Assembly (NCBI RefSeq): GCF_023502325.1
Contig: NZ_JAMFLZ010000008.1
Span: forward strand, 62,001-126,000
Reading direction: 5' to 3'
Origin: Wocania_A spongiicola
Lineage (GTDB): Bacteria > Bacteroidota > Bacteroidia > Flavobacteriales > Flavobacteriaceae
DNA length: 64,000 nt
The notes under the pieces are model-generated. The model was given only the letters and a program-made list of their open reading frames with translations, had not been told where the DNA came from and ran no database searches. A program made the translations under genes and the position numbers. Numbering within the stretch: position 1 is the stretch's first letter; every line of letters begins with the position of its first letter. Positions 23,722 through 32,720 of the stretch are shown here, piece after piece.

Positions 23722-26700
23722 TTAAAATTTTAAGTTAAGACCAAATAAAAATGTTTTTGGATTAGGATAAAACCCTTGATCTATTCCTCCTCCAATTGGA
23801 CTACCTGATGAGGCTGTTGGATCGTAACCTCTGTATTCGGTTAATGTGAAAAGATTACTCGCCGATACATATAAGCGTAGCTTGTTTATTTTTGAGTCTT
23901 CTGATTTAGGATTAATAGTATAACCAAATTGTATGTTTTGTAATCGAACAAAAGACCCGTCTTCTACAAAATAATCTGAAAATAATCCGTTAGAATTTGC
24001 TCCAGATGTAACTCTTGGGTCTGTGTTTGATGTTCCTTCTCCTGTCCAACGGTTTAAGTAATTAACTGTTCTATTTGTTAAATTTTGATTACGCTCATAG
24101 TTACGAACAATTTCGTTTCCTAAAGAAGCAAATGCGTAAGCTGAAAAATCAAAATCTTTATAGTCAAAAGAGATATTAAGTCCCATGGTAGCGTCTGGAA
24201 GCGGATCTCCTATATATGTTTTATCATCATCGTCTATTTCTCCGTCATTATTAAGATCAACAAACCTTAAGTCTCCTGCTTGCACATTATTATCTATGAC
24301 AGCAGAATTATCAACCTCTGCTTGGTTTTGAAAAACACCATCGGTTTTAAATCCTCTGAAATAACCTATTGGATATCCTGCCTCCATTCTTGAAGGTGGA
24401 TCTTGACCTACACCAAAACTTCCTCCTGATAAAAACCCGCCATCTGAACTTACAGAAATTACTTCGTTATCAATAGTTGTAACATTATACTTTACGCTGA
24501 ATTTAAAATTGTCACTTAAATTACCTGAATATCCAATTGCAAATTCTAAACCTTTATTTTCTACAACTCCTGCATTAATAGTAGGTGCACCAGAACCTGC
24601 TGCTCCTCCTCCAATGATTCCTGAAACTTGAGGGGTTACTAATAAGTCTTCTGTAGTCTTTTTAAAATAATCTGCCGTTATATCTAACTTATTATCTAAA
24701 AACTTCATATCAACACCTATATCCCAAGTTTTTTGTTTTTCCCATCGTATTTCTGGGTTGGCTATAACTCCTGGTGCTAATCCGTTTACCAGTTGATCGT
24801 TAAACACGTAAGTACCTTCTCCGTTTAATAACGATACAAATCTAAAATCTCCAATTCTATCGTTACCTAAAATACCATAAGACGCTCTAAACTTTAAGAA
24901 GTTTATCGTATTACTATCAGCAAGAAAATCTTCATCTGAAGCAATCCATCCTATAGAACCAGATGGAAAAATACCAAATTTATTAGCAGGTCCAAACTTA
25001 GAAGATCCATCTCGACGTACTACGGCTGATAATAAATATTTACCTTTATAATCGTACTGCAATCTTGCAAAGTATGATAATAATCTGGAATCGAATGTAT
25101 CATTTCTTCCTCTAAGCTGAAACCTATCTTCTACACTACTTGCTTCTGCTATACTTGCATTAACAACTGAATTTCCTTTAATATCAAACCCTTTTTTTCC
25201 TGTAAACTCTCCTGTTGTTTTAAAAATAGAAGTACCTAATAACACATTAACTTTATGTACATCCTTAAATGTGTTTTCATAATTGATAAAAGCATCAAAT
25301 GTATAGTCTCTAAAATAGTCAAGGTTTTCTATAACTTCACTTCTATCTATATTAAAGACCTTACCACTTCCATAATCAACAACTGGCTTAAATATTTTCG
25401 ACCTCACTTCAGAATAATTAAACTGAATATTAGCCTGTGCTGTAAAATGCTCTAAAAAGTTGTATCCTAAGCCTGCATTTCCACTAAGCCTACTAACCTT
25501 GGTTCTATCATAAGCATTAGCGGTTTGAGCTATTGGGTTTATAACTTCGTTACCCAAGCCTTCAGCTATTGTAAACACACCCATTTCGTCTCTAACTGCT
25601 TTGGTTGGATCCATATTTAAAGCATTAAAGAGTACCGAACCTAGAGCTGATTCAATTAAGTTTTTCTTATTAGTACTTGTATAAGTCAATCCTGATGTAA
25701 GCTTAAAATTTTCTAAAAAATCTAAGTTATAACTCGCACGCTTTGTAAAACGTGTAAAGTTGGATTTGCTTCCACCTACAATACCATCTTGCGTTAAAAA
25801 GGAACTACTGAATGAGTAAGATGATTTTTCTGTTCCACCTTTAAAAGTAATACTATTGTTAAAAATTGGAGCTGATTGAAACACCTCGTCTTGCCAGTTT
25901 GTACCTACGCCTAAAGCTGCTATATCTGTAAAAACAGGATTACTTCCGCCTGCGGCAAATGCTTCATTTACTAATAAAGCATATTCTGTTGCGTTTAGTG
26001 CTGGTAACTCTCTTGTGGTTTGTTGAAAGCCTCCATAAGCATTATACTCAACGGTTAAAGGCATATCTCTACGCCCAGTTTTAGTTGTAATTAAAACCAC
26101 ACCGTTAGCAGCTCTAACTCCATAAATACCTGCCGTTGCATCTTTAAGTACATTTATACTTTCAATGTCACTTGGGTTAACAACACTTAAATCTTCAACA
26201 ACATTACCATCTACCAATATTAAAGGTCTGCTGTCTCCATTTGTGGAAACCCCTCTAATACTAATAGTTGTTCCTCCTCCTGGAGAACCCGATTGCGATG
26301 TTATATTAACACCTGCAACTTGCCCTTGTAGAGCCTGCTCTACCCTTGTAGGTTTCAAAGCATCAATGGTCTCTGCACCAACAACTGATACTGCTCCAGT
26401 TATTTCTTTCTTGGTTTGTGTACCATAACCAATAACAACTACTTCATTTAGTTGGGCTACATCTGGTAGTAATTGAATTGCTAGATTATCACTATTAGCA
26501 ATTACTACTTCTTGAGTTATATAACCTATATAACTAAAAATAAGTATTGAACCTGTTTGAATATCATCAATAGTAAAATTACCATCAAAATCAGTTACGG
26601 TTCCTTTACTGGTATTTTTGACCAATACATTAGCTCCCGGTATTGGGAAACCTGTATCGTCTTGAACATTTCCACTAACAGTTACATTTTGCGCACCTGA

Positions 26701-26748
26701 GTAAGTGATAAAAAGTAGTGTTAGAATTTTAAAGAGATTTTGTCTCAT
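23722..26748 (-). CDS. susC: SusC-like TonB-dependent outer-membrane glycan transporter
   Basis: A SusC/RagA family protein of about 1008 residues. I place the start at ATG 26746-26748 because it gives a clean signal peptide (MRQNLFKILTLLFITYSGAQ). The longer reading from 26826 adds 26 charged residues ahead of it. A carboxypeptidase-regulatory-like domain follows (VSGNVQDDTGFPIPGANV). Next come the plug with LNEVVVIGYGTQTKKEITGA and SIRGVSTNG, and a 22-strand barrel ending in FLFGLNLKF with a C-terminal Phe. It imports large oligosaccharides together with SusD, using TonB energy. It heads the PUL operon, 230 bp from the regulator gene. Confidence 0.95.
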   Translation of the reverse strand: MRQNLFKILTLLFITYSGAQNVTVSGNVQDDTGFPIPGANVLVKNTSKGTVTDFDGNFTIDDIQTGSILIFSYIGYITQEVVIANSDNLAIQLLPDVAQLNEVVVIGYGTQTKKEITGAVSVVGAETIDALKPTRVEQALQGQVAGVNITSQSGSPGGGTTISIRGVSTNGDSRPLILVDGNVVEDLSVVNPSDIESINVLKDATAGIYGVRAANGVVLITTKTGRRDMPLTVEYNAYGGFQQTTRELPALNATEYALLVNEAFAAGGSNPVFTDIAALGVGTNWQDEVFQSAPIFNNSITFKGGTEKSSYSFSSSFLTQDGIVGGSKSNFTRFTKRASYNLDFLENFKLTSGLTYTSTNKKNLIESALGSVLFNALNMDPTKAVRDEMGVFTIAEGLGNEVINPIAQTANAYDRTKVSRLSGNAGLGYNFLEHFTAQANIQFNYSEVRSKIFKPVVDYGSGKVFNIDRSEVIENLDYFRDYTFDAFINYENTFKDVHKVNVLLGTSIFKTTGEFTGKKGFDIKGNSVVNASIAEASSVEDRFQLRGRNDTFDSRLLSYFARLQYDYKGKYLLSAVVRRDGSSKFGPANKFGIFPSGSIGWIASDEDFLADSNTINFLKFRASYGILGNDRIGDFRFVSLLNGEGTYVFNDQLVNGLAPGVIANPEIRWEKQKTWDIGVDMKFLDNKLDITADYFKKTTEDLLVTPQVSGIIGGGAAGSGAPTINAGVVENKGLEFAIGYSGNLSDNFKFSVKYNVTTIDNEVISVSSDGGFLSGGSFGVGQDPPSRMEAGYPIGYFRGFKTDGVFQNQAEVDNSAVIDNNVQAGDLRFVDLNNDGEIDDDDKTYIGDPLPDATMGLNISFDYKDFDFSAYAFASLGNEIVRNYERNQNLTNRTVNYLNRWTGEGTSNTDPRVTSGANSNGLFSDYFVEDGSFVRLQNIQFGYTINPKSEDSKINKLRLYVSASNLFTLTEYRGYDPTASSGSPIGGGIDQGFYPNPKTFLFGLNLKF

Positions 26749-26836
26749 GTAGTTAGTTTTTTTAGTTTTCGTAAATCTAGTTTTGAAAATTGAAGAATCC
26801 ATATTTTTTGCCCAAACAAAAAACATACATGTTAAA

Positions 26837-26869
26837 CAAAATTTATTTTTTTTATGAAAACCTTACAAA
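26837..26869 (-). promoter_or_regulatory. Possible susC promoter
   Basis: On the minus strand TTTG (26866-26869) is followed after 20 bases by TAAATTTTG (26837-26845). This resembles the Bacteroidota TTTG/TAnnTTTG promoter with one extra T in the -7 box. It lies about 90 bp upstream of the susC ATG and downstream of the motif at 26933-26955, as expected for an activated promoter. Confidence 0.35.
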
Positions 26870-26932
26870 TTACAGTGATTTATTAGCAAATAAACAGTCT
26901 GCCTTATAAAGCAATAGAGTGATATTTTTCTT

Positions 26933-26955
26933 AAATGTTGTGGTGAAGTATAGGT
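26933..26955. promoter_or_regulatory. Candidate regulator site upstream of susC
   Basis: AATGTTGTGGTGAAGTATAG, continuing GT, shares TGTTGTGGT and GTATAGGT at identical spacing with the copy at 19188-19210. It lies about 185-207 bp upstream of the susC start and about 64 bp upstream of the possible -33 element. A third copy lies ahead of the GH2/barrel gene. The adjacent LuxR-type regulator is the natural candidate to bind it. Confidence 0.5.
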
Positions 26956-26977
26956 AAAAGTACCATATGTATAGCGA

Positions 26978-29785
26978 TTATATTTCTAAAATATAATCTG
27001 TTAAGCTAGATTCATGGGGCAAACCTATCTTTTTTCTTAATCGATAGCGTTTAACCTCTACACTTCTAGAAGATATATTAAGTAGTGGAGCTATTTCTTT
27101 TGATGACAAATTTAATCTTAGGTAAGCACACAATCTTAAATCATTGGATGTTAGAGACGAGTGTAATGTTTTTATCTTCTTAATAAAATCTTTATCAGCA
27201 TTATTAAAAGCTTCTTCAAACACATTCCAGTCATCTTTATCATTAAGGTTTCTATCAATAATCCTTATAACTGATTTTATTTTATTGTCACTATCCGATA
27301 TGTTTTTTAACTCTTTTTTTATGCTATTTAAAAACTCATTCTTTTTTATAAGATTCATAGTAGAAAGCCCTAATTCTCTATTTTTACTTTCAATATCTTG
27401 TCGAAGCTTATCATTATTGAATCGCATCAATTGTTGTTTGTTTTCAAGCTCTTTTAACTCTAAATCTCTTTTACTCTTCTGCATTAATCGCTCCCTCTGC
27501 TTTCTGTAATAACGTTTATATATATTATGCGTTATTAATGAAAGTATTAAGAATAAAACAATATATAAAACTATAAATGTATTTGAAAGGTACCATGGTC
27601 TTTCAATACTAAAACTATAAGTAGCAGTATTTTTAGAAAGAGTATTTCCTATTTTAGCCCTAACATTAAAAACATAATCTCCATAAGGTAGATTTTTAAA
27701 AAGAACATTTGATTTAGAAGACCAATTACTCCACTCAGGATAAATGCCTTCTAATTGATATTGGTACTCTGTATCTAAATATTTTTCAAACTCTACTACA
27801 CTATAAGTGATTTCTACATTATTATCTTCATTTTTAAAAACACCTTCAGAGCTTTTATCAACTATTTGAACACTATCCCTTACATTACTTTTAATTATTG
27901 AATTAATAGAAATATCATATACTTTTTCTCCTAATCTATTTAAATCAAGAAGAATATATCCTGTTGATGTACCTATTAAATAGCTATTGTTTTGTATAGT
28001 TGATATATTTTCGTACCCCGTTAAACCTCTCGGTAGCTCAGTAGAGAAAGGTATTTTATTTACCTTAGCCTTTCTACTTAATTTGCTTGGAGAAATATAA
28101 CTAAGGTTATGTTTTGAAAAATTCCAAATGGTATTATTATCATTATCAGAGATTAATTTTCCCGAAGTATAATTATTTAATGAATATAATTTACTTAATG
28201 TCGTATCTCTTAAAAATTGTTGGTTTTCAGAATTATACTTAAATACACCATTTTTGTATGCATAAAGTATATTGTTATTATATTTTACTATACTAGAATT
28301 CAATCCTTTATCAATAAGTGTATCTCTAACAATTTTTTCGGCTTTTGAATAATCATCATTTACATTAATTTTGTAAACCCCTTTAGATTCATGACTAACA
28401 AAAATTTGATTCTTATTATAAATCTCAAAAAACTTACTTGAAATATTAAAACCTTCTATATTGTTTTTAAACTGCCACTTGTTATTTATTTTTTCAATAA
28501 CATTAAGACCATCATAGTTACCTTGTAGTAATGTATTTCTATCCTCGTCAATTGGAATTATATTCCAAGTTCCTTGAATGTCAACTATTAAATCAGCTTT
28601 ATCTCTATTTATCGAAAATGTTCCAGCATCGTGTCCACAAAACAGTGTATCATCAACTTTAACTAAACACCATACTGGACCTTGAGTACCTTCAATAAAT
28701 TTAAATTCTTCGCTTGAATCAATAGGTCTACAATATAACCCCTGATTTGATCCTAAATACAAATACCCATCATGAACCGTGGATGCATATACAGTACCTA
28801 TTCTACCTTCTTTATCATTATAAATTCTAAAAGGTGATTTAATATTTATACAGTTTATACCATTATCTAAGGCTAGCCATATATTACTTTCAGCATCTTC
28901 AAAAATATAATGTATCGTATTATTACTTAGTCCATTAATAATGTCTATGTGATTACTAATTTCTCCCTCTGGAGTTAATTGCATTACTCCATTAGATCTA
29001 GTACCTAAAACAAAGCTCCCATCTCTTAATTGGGTACTTCTGTAAACACCACTTTGAGGTATTTTGTTAGCTAGAATATCCCATTTCTTTATTGAATTGT
29101 CATTCAAAATATAGAACCCATTATTTTCTGTTTCTATTAAAAGATTTCCTTTATGATTAAAAATATTAACCATAAGACTATTCTTTATTAGTGGAGACTC
29201 AGAAATTAGTTTAGGAGCTCCATTTTCGATCTTATATAATCCATCTTTAGTTTTTTGAAAGTATATACTTTCATTTACTTTAAATACTTTATAAATTGTA
29301 GTATCCGAATCAATAAAGGAATACGATTCATTACTCTTATCGTAAATATAAATTCTCTTTAACGATTGGAATAAAATATAATCATCAAGAGCAACAATAT
29401 TCCAGAACTCCTCTCCTTCTAAAAAATCTATATTAAGTTTTTTTGAAAGCGAAGTATAATACAACTGTCCAAATTCATTTCTTTGCCAATAGCCAAATTC
29501 TTTACTACATCCAGTATAAATTAAATCATTTATAACACTTACAGATCTGATTATTGTTTCGTTTGGCGAGGAATACAAGTGCCAATCAGCACCATTAAAC
29601 TCAAGCAAGCCTTCGTTATTAGCTACATAAATATGGTTATTTTTTGACTGAGCTATGCACCAATTTTGATTAGCTGCTCCATACATTTTTGGAGTATAAA
29701 TTTCAATAGGGGGTATTTCTTGAGCTTTAACACATAAAGACATCAAAAAAAACAAGAGAAGACTAAACTTTATATACTGTTTCAA
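26978..29785 (-). CDS. Membrane-bound propeller / Y_Y_Y / LuxR-type HTH regulator of the PUL
   Basis: A 935-residue sensor-regulator. A Sec signal (FSLLLFFLMSLCVKAQ) precedes a long periplasmic two-component-regulator-type propeller (about residues 25-630). A Y_Y_Y domain follows (about 640-730, with YQYQLEGIYPEWSNWSS). Then come one membrane helix (about 735-756), a charged coiled coil (757-830) and a C-terminal LuxR/GerE-type helix-turn-helix (about 875-930, with LNLSSKEIAPLLNISSRSVE). It lacks histidine kinase and receiver domains, so signal passes directly from a periplasmic sensor to a cytoplasmic DNA-binding domain. It probably senses laminari-oligosaccharides and activates susC. The start is TTG at 29783-29785; no ATG upstream is in frame before a stop, and the next ATG would delete the signal peptide. 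Confidence 0.88.
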   Translation of the reverse strand: MKQYIKFSLLLFFLMSLCVKAQEIPPIEIYTPKMYGAANQNWCIAQSKNNHIYVANNEGLLEFNGADWHLYSSPNETIIRSVSVINDLIYTGCSKEFGYWQRNEFGQLYYTSLSKKLNIDFLEGEEFWNIVALDDYILFQSLKRIYIYDKSNESYSFIDSDTTIYKVFKVNESIYFQKTKDGLYKIENGAPKLISESPLIKNSLMVNIFNHKGNLLIETENNGFYILNDNSIKKWDILANKIPQSGVYRSTQLRDGSFVLGTRSNGVMQLTPEGEISNHIDIINGLSNNTIHYIFEDAESNIWLALDNGINCINIKSPFRIYNDKEGRIGTVYASTVHDGYLYLGSNQGLYCRPIDSSEEFKFIEGTQGPVWCLVKVDDTLFCGHDAGTFSINRDKADLIVDIQGTWNIIPIDEDRNTLLQGNYDGLNVIEKINNKWQFKNNIEGFNISSKFFEIYNKNQIFVSHESKGVYKINVNDDYSKAEKIVRDTLIDKGLNSSIVKYNNNILYAYKNGVFKYNSENQQFLRDTTLSKLYSLNNYTSGKLISDNDNNTIWNFSKHNLSYISPSKLSRKAKVNKIPFSTELPRGLTGYENISTIQNNSYLIGTSTGYILLDLNRLGEKVYDISINSIIKSNVRDSVQIVDKSSEGVFKNEDNNVEITYSVVEFEKYLDTEYQYQLEGIYPEWSNWSSKSNVLFKNLPYGDYVFNVRAKIGNTLSKNTATYSFSIERPWYLSNTFIVLYIVLFLILSLITHNIYKRYYRKQRERLMQKSKRDLELKELENKQQLMRFNNDKLRQDIESKNRELGLSTMNLIKKNEFLNSIKKELKNISDSDNKIKSVIRIIDRNLNDKDDWNVFEEAFNNADKDFIKKIKTLHSSLTSNDLRLCAYLRLNLSSKEIAPLLNISSRSVEVKRYRLRKKIGLPHESSLTDYILEI

Positions 29786-29850
29786 CCTAAAACATGAATT
29801 GTTCAGTCACTAATATAGCACAAATCCTTTAATCTTTAGTGATTAAAATC

Positions 29851-29883
29851 ATTTTGTATGGTTTTTGTATGGTTTTTGTATGG
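29851..29883. repeat. Three-copy tandem repeat of TTTTTGTATGG
   Basis: The unit TTTTTGTATGG occurs at 29862-29872 and 29873-29883, with a first copy at 29851-29861 that has A in place of the first T; a partial fourth begins at 29884. It lies 66-98 bp upstream of the regulator start codon. It may be a cluster of binding half-sites or a slippage-prone repeat. Confidence 0.75.
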
Positions 29884-29998
29884 TTTTTTCATGATATAAA
29901 AAGAGGTTCAAAAAACTAATATTTAATCATATTGAGTCAATTATTATTAAACTTACATTCAAAAACTCTTGCTTTTTGAATATTGATTTTTCTTTATA

Positions 29999-30034
29999 AA
30001 AAAACCTTCGCAATAAAAATTGCGAAGGTTTTTT
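29999..30034 (-). terminator. Intrinsic terminator downstream of trxB, likely bidirectional
   Basis: AAAAAACCTTCGCAAT (29999-30014) and its exact complement (30019-30034) flank an AAAA loop. Each strand reads a stem followed by a T-run, so it can stop transcription in both directions. It lies 62 bp after the trxB stop codon and isolates trxB from the PUL regulator gene. Confidence 0.9.
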
Positions 30035-30096
30035 CAGTGTTCTTCTTTATACTATTTAAGAATATATATCCTAAGTTATTCTCTATAATACTTTTT

Positions 30097-31080
30097 TTAA
30101 TTATAAGTAGAAGTTGAGACTTCAAAGGTTGAGTCTTTAGCAGCTAGATAGCGTTCAGCATCAAGTGCTGCCATACAACCTGTTCCTGCAGCCGTTACTG
30201 CTTGTCGATAAACATGATCCGCAGCATCTCCAGACACAAAAACACCTTCAATATTAGTCTTTGACGTTCCTGGGATTTCATTAATTATATACCCCGTTTC
30301 ATCCAAATTCAAATAGTCCTTAAAAATATCTGTATTAGGTTTATGTCCAATGGCTACAAAAAAGCCTGTAGCTGGGATATCATGCTTCTCATTCGTTTTA
30401 TTATTAAAAACTCGTACACCTGTTACTACTTGTCCATCTCCTAAAACCTCATCAGTTTCGGTGTTGAATAATATCTCAATGTTTTCCGTGTTTTTTACTC
30501 TTGCTTCCATAATTTTTGAGGCTCTAAATTCATCTCGCCTTACCAACATGGTAACTTTTGTGCATAATTTAGATAAATAGTGAGCTTCTTCGCATGCAGA
30601 GTCTCCAGCACCTACAATAACAACTTCTTGATTTCTATAGAAAAACCCATCACAAACTGCACATGCACTTACTCCACCTCCAAGTTTTAAATATTTTTGC
30701 TCAGATTCTAATCCTAAATATTTTGCTGAAGCCCCTGTTGAAATAATAACAGTATCACAATGAATTTCTTTTTCTCCATTTACCCATACTTTATGTACAT
30801 CTCCAGAAAAGTCTACTTTTGTTACCCAGCCATTTCGAACCTCGGTTTCAAAGCGTTCAGCTTGTTTTTGTAATTGCATCATCATCTCTGGCCCAGTTAC
30901 ACCATCTGGATAGCCTGGAAAATTTTCAACTTCATTTGTAGTTGTTAGCTGTCCTCCTGGTTGAGTACCTTGATACAAAACAGGTGACATATTAGCTCGA
31001 GCTGCGTAAATTGCAGCGGTATATCCTGCTGGCCCTGAGCCAATAATTAAGCATTTTACTTTTTCTATTACTTCTGACAT
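30097..31080 (-). CDS. trxB: Thioredoxin reductase
   Basis: A 327-residue low-molecular-weight thioredoxin reductase. The FAD-binding motif is LIIGSGPAGYTAAIYAARA near the N-terminus. The redox-active disulfide is CAVC (Cys140, Cys143) in SACAVCDGFFY. The NADPH motif is VIVGAGDSACEEAHYL (about 154-169), and the C-terminal FAD contact is VFVSGDAADHVYRQAVTAAG. It reduces thioredoxin with NADPH in the cytoplasm. It is a housekeeping gene transcribed alone: it has a promoter-like -7 box just upstream and a strong terminator behind it. It divides the glucan locus from the oxidoreductase clusters and has no evident role in either. Confidence 0.97.
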   Translation of the reverse strand: MSEVIEKVKCLIIGSGPAGYTAAIYAARANMSPVLYQGTQPGGQLTTTNEVENFPGYPDGVTGPEMMMQLQKQAERFETEVRNGWVTKVDFSGDVHKVWVNGEKEIHCDTVIISTGASAKYLGLESEQKYLKLGGGVSACAVCDGFFYRNQEVVIVGAGDSACEEAHYLSKLCTKVTMLVRRDEFRASKIMEARVKNTENIEILFNTETDEVLGDGQVVTGVRVFNNKTNEKHDIPATGFFVAIGHKPNTDIFKDYLNLDETGYIINEIPGTSKTNIEGVFVSGDAADHVYRQAVTAAGTGCMAALDAERYLAAKDSTFEVSTSTYN

Positions 31081-31100
31081 ATTTTCAATATTTATACTAG

Positions 31101-31108
31101 CAAAAGTA
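31101..31108 (-). promoter_or_regulatory. Probable trxB -7 promoter box
   Basis: On the minus strand TACTTTTG matches the Bacteroidota -7 consensus TAnnTTTG exactly and ends 20 bp before the trxB start codon. No perfect TTG -33 element is at the usual spacing, so the call is moderate. Confidence 0.4.
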
Positions 31109-31226
31109 GCTTTTTTGGCTTAATGCTTACACAGAAGTTATCAACAGTTTTTATTAAAAGATAAGATTAATTTATAAAAAAGATTCTATTAATAAATCAG
31201 TAATATATTTTCTAAACTAAAAGACC

Positions 31227-31964
31227 CTATAGTTTTTTAATTTTAATGTTTCGATACCATACTTTATCGCGATGATCCTGTAACCCAATGTGACCTGTAT
31301 GATATTTTCCAAACCCTTTCCAATCTTTGAATTTAGATTTAGCAACCATCTTATCCCATTCTTCACCATGAACAGGAAATTCGACTATTACTTTTCCATT
31401 TAACGATGCACTTCCTGTATTTGAGTTATGATCTATCTTGATTACACATAGATTCCATTCGCCAGCTGGCTTACATACATCGTAAGCTGGTTGCACCATA
31501 TCATATAAGGCTCCCGCTTGATGAAACTTTGGATTTGCTTTTGCATCTGGGTGTTTGTCATTATCTAAAACTTGAATTTCTGGTCCCGTTTGATAAGCTT
31601 CAGGATAGGCTTCATCTTCAAAAATTCCCCAAAAAATACCACTATTTCCTCCTTCGGAAACCTTCCATTCTAGAGATAAAATAAAATTAGTAAACTTCTC
31701 TTTAGTAATAATGTTTTTCCCGTCTTGTTCTCCAGGTGTAAATGCCATAGCCCCATCTTTTATAGACCATTCAGAATACAAACTATCAGATAAATATCCT
31801 CTCCAATTATCTAAAGAAGAACCGTCAAAAAGAGTAATCCATTCATCTGTTGTTTTTTCATCAAGAACTTTAACCTCATCCTTGTTTATAGGTGTATTGC
31901 TTTTTTCTTGTTTACAAGAAACTATTATTAACAATACAAGTAATATGTTAATTATTGATTTCAT
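31227..31964 (-). CDS. DUF1080 (3-keto-glycoside hydrolase/lyase family) lipoprotein
   Basis: A 245-residue lipoprotein (LIIVSC, Cys17) with one DUF1080 domain (PF06439), a concanavalin-like beta-jellyroll. Family signatures include WITLFDGSSLDNWRG near the start, GNSGIFWG, GPEIQVLDN and GHIGLQDH near the end. Characterised members of this family cleave glycosides already oxidised at C3 (3-keto-glycosides). It is the last gene of the minus-strand oxidoreductase operon, 40 bp after the small-subunit gene, and has a counterpart at 42563-43363 on the other side of the AraC gene. The lipid anchor places it in the periplasm or on the surface. It should act after the GMC dehydrogenase. Hydrolysis versus elimination cannot be decided from sequence. 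Confidence 0.85.
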   Translation of the reverse strand: MKSIINILLVLLIIVSCKQEKSNTPINKDEVKVLDEKTTDEWITLFDGSSLDNWRGYLSDSLYSEWSIKDGAMAFTPGEQDGKNIITKEKFTNFILSLEWKVSEGGNSGIFWGIFEDEAYPEAYQTGPEIQVLDNDKHPDAKANPKFHQAGALYDMVQPAYDVCKPAGEWNLCVIKIDHNSNTGSASLNGKVIVEFPVHGEEWDKMVAKSKFKDWKGFGKYHTGHIGLQDHRDKVWYRNIKIKKL

Positions 31965-32004
31965 ATATATTATTTTTAAATATTTCTTTTCTGTAAAAAA
32001 TTGT

Positions 32005-32709
32005 TTAACTAATCAAATTCCCATTATCGTCCCATTTTGCAACATCAGTTCTATTTGAGTTGTTAACACATTTAGCCAACCATTCTTCTTCATATTTAAA
32101 TCCGTGCTTTCTTAAAATATGCTCAGGCACCCCATCCCATACGTTTGGTGTATTCCCTTTATACCCCAATTCTTCTATTCCTTTTTTTGAAGTATAATAA
32201 CCCGTAAGCGTTAAATTACGCATTCGAGTAAAAAAGGCTTCGCCTGATTTCAATTCTGGTTTGGTTTGTTCAGGATATGCTATTTGATTACAAATATCAA
32301 ATTGTTCATCATTTGTACAAACAATGAATTCCTTATTATATTTTTTATTGCTGTAACTATCTAACCACATAATGCCTCCTCTTAAAGGAATTTGATGCAC
32401 TTCTATATCTCTAGCTATAAAATCTACAAATTCTTTTACGTCAACATCTGAAGCAGAATTATATTTATCGCTTTTAGGAAGGATTATATCGCATAAAACG
32501 GCTATAGTTGAAAGTTCGTGCTCATTAAAAAAATTAGTTTCTAGTATTTCTTGATCTCTTAATTTCTCTTTTTCAGTTCGTCCATATGGAGGTAATTCAG
32601 GTATTTTAGGCAAATCGACTGATGGATCAGATGGAGCACAGCTATTTATTGCTATTCCAGTAGCAACCGAACCTAATAATATGGATTTTATACTATCACG
32701 CCTTTTCAT
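32005..32709 (-). CDS. Gluconate 2-dehydrogenase subunit 3-like small subunit, Tat lipoprotein
   Basis: A 234-residue protein of the Gluconate_2-dh3 family. The N-terminus MKRRDSIKSILLGSVATG is a twin-arginine signal and is followed by a lipobox-like NSCAPS. The body contains LSTIAVLCDIILPKSD and FVDFIARDI, typical of this family. Such small subunits travel with a GMC flavoprotein partner through the Tat pathway and are needed for its maturation. The gene starts 11 bp after the GMC gene at 32721, so the two very likely form one enzyme. A similar pair lies at 40214-42549. Confidence 0.86.
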   Translation of the reverse strand: MKRRDSIKSILLGSVATGIAINSCAPSDPSVDLPKIPELPPYGRTEKEKLRDQEILETNFFNEHELSTIAVLCDIILPKSDKYNSASDVDVKEFVDFIARDIEVHQIPLRGGIMWLDSYSNKKYNKEFIVCTNDEQFDICNQIAYPEQTKPELKSGEAFFTRMRNLTLTGYYTSKKGIEELGYKGNTPNVWDGVPEHILRKHGFKYEEEWLAKCVNNSNRTDVAKWDDNGNLIS

Positions 32710-32720
32710 CTCTCAATTAT

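Larger units (their letters stand above)
29786..30096. other. 311-bp intergenic region with tandem repeat and terminator
   Basis: No coding frame is apparent. The part near the regulator gene contains a three-copy 11-bp tandem repeat (29851-29883). The part near trxB contains a strong hairpin (29999-30034). The remainder is AT-rich and presumably carries the regulator promoter. Confidence 0.6.

Noticed and set aside
26749..26826. Longer N-terminus for SusC starting at 26826
   Set aside because: It puts 26 charged residues in front of a clean signal peptide that starts at 26748; an exported barrel protein needs the signal at the terminus.
27144..27509. Plus-strand open frame of 121 codons, Leu/Ser/Phe-rich
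   Set aside because: Antisense to the Lys/Glu-rich coiled coil and HTH of the regulator; the apparent hydrophobicity is the complement of charged codons.
29851..29883. Short CRISPR-like array
   Set aside because: The repeats are contiguous 11-mers without spacers and there are no cas genes.
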